This document shows positions 59,690-64,000 of a DNA stretch of 64,000 nucleotides, piece after piece. The notes under the pieces were generated by a model. It was not told the DNA's origin and made no database searches. It saw only the letters and a list, made by a program, of their open reading frames with translations. Source of the stretch: Luteibacter pinisoli. Lineage in GTDB: Bacteria > Pseudomonadota > Gammaproteobacteria > Xanthomonadales > Rhodanobacteraceae. Positions within the stretch are counted from its first letter, which is position 1. The number at the start of each line of letters is the position of its first letter. The stretch spans positions 4,546,697 to 4,610,696 of the forward strand of contig NZ_CP041046.1 of assembly GCF_006385595.1 (NCBI RefSeq), in the 5' to 3' direction. The position numbers and the translations under genes were made by a program.

Positions 59690-60195
59690 TCTTTCTCGAT
59701 ACCAACGTCTTGTCCGAGTTGGTCCGAGAGTGCCCAGATACGAACGTCCTTGGGTGGTTTCAATCGTCCCGTCGTACCGAACTAGCTACGACGTCCGTTT
59801 CGAAAGCCGAAGTCCTCTTCGGTCTCGAGAGCATGGCCGACGGTCGTAAGCGCCGGGATCTCTCGGCGAAGATTCACCGTCTTTTCGTCGGTCATTTTGA
59901 CGGGCGAGTGGTCCCTTTCGACGAAGTTGCATCCGAGTGGTATGGGAGGGTTCGGGCTAAGTGCAAGCGCAAAGGCAAGTTTCCGGGCGACATGGATACC
60001 ATGATCGCCGCGATTGCCCTTTCGCACGACGCCTCTCTTGCGACAAGGAATACGAAGGACTTCGAAGCGTTCGCGATCGATCTGATCAATCCCTGGAACT
60101 TCGAAGCTGGGTGTCTAACTCATGCGCGACTGGTTGACTCAAGTGCAACGGCACGCGAAGGTTTGCCTGCTACTTACCAATGCAGAACGAACTGA
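59686..60195 (+). CDS. FitB/VapC-type PIN-domain toxin with extended tail
   Basis: The 169-residue PIN ribonuclease-like protein has the acidic set D5 (FLDTNVLSEL), E42 (SKAEVLFGLE), D102/D104 (GDMDTMIAAIA) and D125 (RNTKDFEAF). These fit FitB/VapC toxins that cut tRNA or rRNA. Homologues of this type normally end near INPW (residues 134-137), so about 30 extra residues follow. That tail runs 26 bases into the 3' end of mnmE on the opposite strand. The tail may be chance read-on to a distant stop. Confidence 0.85.
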   Translation: MIFLDTNVLSELVRECPDTNVLGWFQSSRRTELATTSVSKAEVLFGLESMADGRKRRDLSAKIHRLFVGHFDGRVVPFDEVASEWYGRVRAKCKRKGKFPGDMDTMIAAIALSHDASLATRNTKDFEAFAIDLINPWNFEAGCLTHARLVDSSATAREGLPATYQCRTN

Positions 60196-61513
60196 AGATC
60201 GCGCCAAGCAGATCGTCGGACGAGTAAGTTCCGGTGATTTCACCGAGCGCGTGCTGAGCGTGGTGGAGCTCCTCGGCGGCCAATTCACCGGCGTGCGATT
60301 CGTGCAACGCAATCGCCGTGTGGTCGAGGTGAGCTTTGACTTGCTCCAGTGCGACAACGTGGCGGCGACGCGCACTGAACGCGCCTTCACCGGCACCGGC
60401 CGTGGCTAGCGTGCGCAGCATGTCACGAAGGGCATCGAGGCCTTCGCCGGTATGCGCGGACAACCACAGTTTGTCGTAACGGGCGCTGCGTTCCTGGTGC
60501 GCCGGCACGGAACCCAGGTCGATCTTGTTCACGACGACGATGTGCGCAGCATGCGCCGGCGTTGCCTCGAAGAACACGAGATCGTGATCGGCGTGCTGTT
60601 CGTCGGTGACGAGCACCGCGACGTCGCAACGCTCGAGCTGGGCACGTGCGCGACGGATACCTTCGCGCTCGACGATGTCATCGGAATCACGCAGGCCCGC
60701 CGTGTCGGCGAGTTCGAGCGTCACGCCGTCGATGGTGATCGCTTCGCGGAGCACATCGCGTGTCGTGCCGGCGATATCGGTGACGATGGCGCGCTCTTCG
60801 CCGGCCAGCGCATTTAGCAGACTCGACTTGCCCGCGTTCGGCCGGCCGACGATGGCGACGGTGATGCCGTCGTTGAGACGCACGCCGCGACGGGTTTCGA
60901 CCAGCAGCGCATCCAGGCTCGCGCGTAACGCGGCGAGCTGTTCGCCAATCACCGGATCCGCGAGGAAATCAATTTCCTCTTCGGGGAAATCAATCGCCGC
61001 TTCGATATGCACGCGCAGTGCAATCAGCTCGGCGAGCAGTGCATCGACGCGCGCAGAGAACACGCCTTCCATCGAACGCAGCGCGGCACGCGCGCCCGCT
61101 TCCGACGTGGCGCTGACCACATCGGCCACCGCTTCGGCCTGGGCAAGGTCGAGCTTGCCGTTGAGAAACGCGCGCTCGGTGAATTCACCGGGGCGTGCGA
61201 GGCGTGCGCCGAGCGAGATGCATCGACGAAGGAGGGCGTCGAGTAACACGGCACTGCCGTGGCCCTGGAGTTCCAGGACGTGTTCGCCGGTATAGGAGGC
61301 GGGGCCGGGGAAGTAGAGCAGGATGCCGCGATCGATCAGCTCGCCCTGCGCGTCGCGGAAGGCCGCGAAGTGCGCGTGCCGCGGCTTCGGTTCGCGGCCG
61401 AGCATGCTCGCCGCGATCGCCGGTGCCAGGGGGCCAGACAAACGAACGGCGCCGACACCGGCCGCGCCGGCGCCGGTGGCGATGGCTGCGATGGTGTCGG
61501 CGCCGTGGGACAT
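60170..61513 (-). CDS. mnmE: tRNA modification GTPase MnmE
   Basis: MnmE with MnmG installs the carboxymethylaminomethyl group at U34 of tRNAs. The 447-residue protein has the N-terminal tetrahydrofolate domain (DTIAAIATGAGAAGVGAVRLSG). The G domain has G1 GRPNAGKSSLLNAL, G3 DTAGLRDSDD and NKIDL. The C-terminal helical domain ends in the diagnostic FCIGK. It lies five bases after yidC on the same strand. Its last 26 bases overlap the VapC-type tail. Confidence 0.98.
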   Translation of the reverse strand: MSHGADTIAAIATGAGAAGVGAVRLSGPLAPAIAASMLGREPKPRHAHFAAFRDAQGELIDRGILLYFPGPASYTGEHVLELQGHGSAVLLDALLRRCISLGARLARPGEFTERAFLNGKLDLAQAEAVADVVSATSEAGARAALRSMEGVFSARVDALLAELIALRVHIEAAIDFPEEEIDFLADPVIGEQLAALRASLDALLVETRRGVRLNDGITVAIVGRPNAGKSSLLNALAGEERAIVTDIAGTTRDVLREAITIDGVTLELADTAGLRDSDDIVEREGIRRARAQLERCDVAVLVTDEQHADHDLVFFEATPAHAAHIVVVNKIDLGSVPAHQERSARYDKLWLSAHTGEGLDALRDMLRTLATAGAGEGAFSARRRHVVALEQVKAHLDHTAIALHESHAGELAAEELHHAQHALGEITGTYSSDDLLGAIFSSFCIGK

Positions 61514-61517
61514 CGGA

Positions 61518-63209
61518 TTACGCCGTGCGGGCCTTTTCGTGGGCCTTGTCGACGCTGCGGTTGATCCACCACTGCTGGAGCAGGCTGGTCGCACCGTTGA
61601 CGGTCCAGTACAGCACGAGGCCGGACGGGAAGAAGGCGAAGAAGACGCCGAAGATCAGCGGCATCACCTTCATCATCTTGGCCTGGGTCGGATCCATGCC
61701 AGCGGTCGGCATCATGCGCTGGGTGAGCAGCGTGACCAGGAAGTACAGCACCGGCAGCACGTAGAAGGGATCCGGCGCCGAGAGATCGTGGATCCAGCCG
61801 AAGAACGGCGCATGGCGCAGTTCGATCGACTCGGACAGCACGCGGAGCAGGCCGATGAAGATCGGGAAGGTGATCAGGATGGGCAGGCAGCCTGCCATCG
61901 GGTTCACCTTCTCCTTCTTGTACAGCTCCATCATGGCCTGCTGCATCTTCATGCGGTCGTCGCCGTAACGCTCCTTCAGGGCCTGGACGCGCGGCTGGAG
62001 CTTGCGCATGCGGGCACCCGAACGGAACTGGGCGTCGGTCAGCTTGAACAGGGCGGCCTTGATCAGCAGCACCAGCAGGATGATGGCCACGCCCCAGTTA
62101 CCGCTGATGGCGTGCAGCTGCGAGAGCAGCCAGTGGAGCGGGGTGGCGATGATGGTCAGCCAGCCGTAGTTCGCCGTCAGGTCGAGGCCCGGGGCGATGG
62201 CATCGAGCGTGCCCTGCAGCTTCGGGCCGATGTACAGGCGGGCGACGCTGTCGCTCACCTGGCCCGGGGCGACCTGGATCGCCGGGCCGAAGGCGCGCAC
62301 GAGGTAGCGCGGCGTGGCCGAGTTCGGGTCGACGATGGTGCTGGTGTAGGTGACGTTCTGGTCAGCCGGCGGGATCCACGCCACGAAGAAGTAATGCTGA
62401 AGCATGCTGATCCAGCCGCCGGTGACGGCGTGGCTGAGCGGCTTCTTCGCAAAGTCCGTGAACGGCAGCGGCTCGAACTTCGATTCCGGGCTGTACCAGC
62501 CGGCGCCGAAGAAGCTGTGCTGGGCCGGGTCGGTATACGACTTGAACCAGTTGACCTTCTCGGCCGGCGCGCGCTGCAGCTGCTGGTAGGCGTTGCCCGA
62601 CCAGGTGGCCTGCGAACCGTTGTCGATGCGCTGGTCGAGGTCGACCACGTAGTCCATGCGCTTGAGCGTGTAGCGCTTGGTCACCTTCACGCCCGACGGA
62701 TCGGACCAGGTGAGGTCGAGGCTGACGGACTTCTCGCCATCGGCCAGCTTCGCTTCGGTCTTCTCGGCGTGGAACAGGGCGCGGTGGTCCGGCGCGGCGC
62801 CGTTGTTGCTGACCAGGCCATCCTGCGCGGCGAAGAACATCGTCGCGTTATCGTCGAGGAGGCGGGCGGGCGGCGGGGTCGGGTCCTTGCGGGTGACCGG
62901 CGCGCTCGGGTAGTACAGCAGTTCCGAACGGACGATGCTGCCACCGCGGGTGTCGATGGTCAGGCGCAGCACGTCGTTCTGCAGGGTGACCAGCTCAGCC
63001 TTGCCGGCCGGAGCGGCGGTGTCGCTGGGGACGTTGGCGGGGCCGGCGGCGCCCGGCACGCTGCTATCGGCAGCCGGCTTGCCATCCACCTGGGCGGCAG
63101 GCGTGGCCTGGGCCGGCGGCTTGGGGCCGTAGTCCTGCTCCCACTGCGTCCACAGCACGTAGGCCACGAACATGAGCGCGAAGAAGAGAAGCGTGCGCGT
63201 TTGATTCAT
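61518..63209 (-). CDS. yidC: membrane protein insertase YidC
   Basis: The 563-residue protein has an N-terminal anchor (about 6-24), a large periplasmic P1 domain (about 25-350, ENDVLRLTIDTRGGSI-like pattern) and the conserved C-terminal insertase core: WLLSQLHAISGNWGVAIILLVLLIKAALF, LQPRVQALKERYGDDRMKMQQAMMELYKKEKVNPMAGCLPILITFPIFIGLLRVL. It inserts membrane proteins alone or with SecYEG. It sits between rnpA and mnmE. The small yidD gene usually between rnpA and yidC is absent (66-base gap). Confidence 0.97.
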   Translation of the reverse strand: MNQTRTLLFFALMFVAYVLWTQWEQDYGPKPPAQATPAAQVDGKPAADSSVPGAAGPANVPSDTAAPAGKAELVTLQNDVLRLTIDTRGGSIVRSELLYYPSAPVTRKDPTPPPARLLDDNATMFFAAQDGLVSNNGAAPDHRALFHAEKTEAKLADGEKSVSLDLTWSDPSGVKVTKRYTLKRMDYVVDLDQRIDNGSQATWSGNAYQQLQRAPAEKVNWFKSYTDPAQHSFFGAGWYSPESKFEPLPFTDFAKKPLSHAVTGGWISMLQHYFFVAWIPPADQNVTYTSTIVDPNSATPRYLVRAFGPAIQVAPGQVSDSVARLYIGPKLQGTLDAIAPGLDLTANYGWLTIIATPLHWLLSQLHAISGNWGVAIILLVLLIKAALFKLTDAQFRSGARMRKLQPRVQALKERYGDDRMKMQQAMMELYKKEKVNPMAGCLPILITFPIFIGLLRVLSESIELRHAPFFGWIHDLSAPDPFYVLPVLYFLVTLLTQRMMPTAGMDPTQAKMMKVMPLIFGVFFAFFPSGLVLYWTVNGATSLLQQWWINRSVDKAHEKARTA

Positions 63210-63275
63210 TAGCTTAAGCCAGATCCGTTAGGCACCGCGGCCGATATAAGGACGGTAAGGCGGGCAGGAAAGAGG

Positions 63276-63656
63276 TCAACGCGCGATTGTGCCGTCGGCA
63301 CCCTCGGGCTTCAACGGCTTGATGCGTCGGAGGAGGGTATCCAGCTCCGCCAGGAGGGCGGCACCGGTGGCCTCGACCGCGCAATCGCGGGCCATGACGA
63401 GGATATCGACGGATGGCAGGTCGGGGCGCGCGCGACGAAATACCTCACGCGCCAGGCGCTTGATGCGGTTCCGGTCGACGGCTCGCTTGGAGCAGCGCTT
63501 GGAGATCGCCAGCCCGAGACGGGCCGTATCGGCCGAGTTGTTTCCGAAACGCACAAGAAAACAGCGGCCGCCGAGGCGACCGCTGACATTTCGCAAGGCT
63601 GCGAAGTCGGCGGCGCGGCGTAGCCGCGCATCGCGCGGCAAAGCTGCGGCACGCAC
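63276..63656 (-). CDS. rnpA: ribonuclease P protein component
   Basis: RnpA helps RNase P RNA mature tRNA 5' ends. The 126-residue protein has RLGLAISKRCSKRAVDRNRIKRLAREVFR, the RNA-binding signature, and VDILVMARDCA near its end. The preferred start is GTG at 63656 (MRAAALPRDARLRRAADFAALR), since it gives family length and the longer frame overlaps rpmH. A TTG four codons on is a less likely start. It follows rpmH by about 14 bases. Confidence 0.94.
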   Translation of the reverse strand: MRAAALPRDARLRRAADFAALRNVSGRLGGRCFLVRFGNNSADTARLGLAISKRCSKRAVDRNRIKRLAREVFRRARPDLPSVDILVMARDCAVEATGAALLAELDTLLRRIKPLKPEGADGTIAR

Positions 63657-63670
63657 GACCGGCGGGCCGA

Positions 63671-63805
63671 TTACGGGATCAGGCGCTTGCGACCCTTCGC
63701 GCGGCGCGCGTTCAGGATCTTGCGGCCATCGGCCGTTGCCATGCGGGCACGGAAGCCGTGCGTGCGGGCGCGCTTGAGCTTGCTGGGCTGGAACGTACGC
63801 TTCAT
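63671..63805 (-). CDS. rpmH: 50S ribosomal protein L34
   Basis: The 44-residue protein MKRTFQPSKLKRARTHGFR... ends GRKRLIP, the normal L34 sequence of Xanthomonadales. It is the first gene of the leftward rpmH-rnpA-yidC-mnmE cluster next to dnaA. Its promoter is visible at 63845-63874. Confidence 0.98.
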   Translation of the reverse strand: MKRTFQPSKLKRARTHGFRARMATADGRKILNARRAKGRKRLIP

Positions 63806-63844
63806 GGCGCTTACATCCGGGTGAAGATTGAAATTGGCCAGAAA

Positions 63845-63874
63845 GTATGCGGGACATTCCCGAAGGATGTCAAC
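63845..63874 (-). promoter_or_regulatory. sigma-70 promoter of rpmH
   Basis: On the minus strand a perfect TTGACA (63869-63874) is followed by an 18-base spacer and CATACT (63845-63850), about 40 bases upstream of the rpmH ATG. The remaining sequence to 64000 should lie between rpmH and dnaA; no DnaA box (TTATCCACA) is evident in it. Confidence 0.78.
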
Positions 63875-64000
63875 TGCTTGGCCATGCGATGACAACGGGC
63901 CGTGGGCCGCGCGTACACCGAGGGTGGGCTGGAAGGCTGGTAGACTTCATCGTCCACCCCGCGCGCAAGCGCCCCTTTACGCAGTGGCAAAGAATACCCG

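Noticed and set aside
61323..63212. 629-codon plus-strand open frame opposite yidC and mnmE
   Set aside because: Antisense shadow; both minus-strand genes are unambiguous.
63858..64000. Possible oriC segment upstream of rpmH
   Set aside because: The position is right for the dnaA-rpmH gap, but no DnaA box or AT-rich unwinding element is visible in the portion shown.

Overview
The window is GC-rich and reads as part of a gammaproteobacterial chromosome of the order Xanthomonadales (Lysobacterales), most like the Rhodanobacteraceae (Luteibacter/Dyella/Rhodanobacter). The evidence is the family-typical protein sequences and the mix of a TonB receptor/halogenase-like/LacI sugar locus with xerC-hslVU, DUF484, lptM-dapF and an rtc RNA-repair operon. 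The right edge (mnmE, yidC, rnpA, rpmH, all reading leftwards) is the classic left flank of dnaA/oriC, so the window probably ends just before dnaA. No rRNA, tRNA, CRISPR array, prophage or insertion sequence was seen. No gene-free stretch exceeds 300 bases; the longest gaps are about 270 bases or less.

Layout. 1-3.1 kb: a leftward group rsmG-parA-parB, then an ECF sigma factor overlapping the start of a DUF3379-type gene cut by the window edge. 3.1-6 kb: a stand-alone mini-SPFH protein, then a three-gene membrane cluster behind a strong Fur box (iron). 6-8.8 kb: an M14 metallopeptidase and an MFS exporter/TetR pair with two tandem operators. 9-22.3 kb: a large carbohydrate locus with a LacI regulator, a TonB-dependent receptor, a flavin halogenase-like protein, a GH144-type glucanase, a lipoprotein-anchored sugar-binding protein, two permeases and a large glycosidase-like protein. 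Operator-like GTAAACGTTTAC sites lie in front of the regulator and the operon. 22.3-34 kb: housekeeping and small envelope genes (pirin, UPF0149, xthA, prlC, gamma-carbonic anhydrase, LysE, aroE, lipocalin, RimK-type ligase with a divergent GNAT).

34.5-40.3 kb: lptM-dapF-DUF484-xerC, hslVU, an unrecognised conserved-looking gene and a DUF971 gene. 40.4-45 kb: rbsKDACB for ribose, ending in a strong terminator. 45.1-47.7 kb: an FtsK translocase whose N-terminus appears to lack the first membrane helix. 47.7-49 kb: an SDR/HxlR pair. 49-53.2 kb: rtcBA with a sigma-54 promoter, a long hairpin in the leader and the divergent activator rtcR. 53.2-59.3 kb: two DUF6624 paralogues, a lipase-like metallo-beta-lactamase, a zinc alcohol dehydrogenase with a divergent LysR, and an MFS pump. 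59.4-60.2 kb: an A/T-richer FitAB-type VapBC toxin-antitoxin pair whose toxin tail runs antisense into mnmE. 60.2-63.9 kb: mnmE-yidC-rnpA-rpmH.

The most coherent multi-gene system is the 9-22 kb locus. The sequence suggests that an external glucan is captured by the TonB receptor, cut by the glucanase and glycosidase-like protein, and imported by an ABC transporter whose ATPase must be encoded elsewhere, all under one LacI-type regulator. The substrate (beta-1,2-glucan is the leading guess) and the role of the halogenase-like protein are inference. The other points worth following are the rtcBA leader hairpin, the truncated FtsK, the dual TetR operators and the VapC antisense tail.
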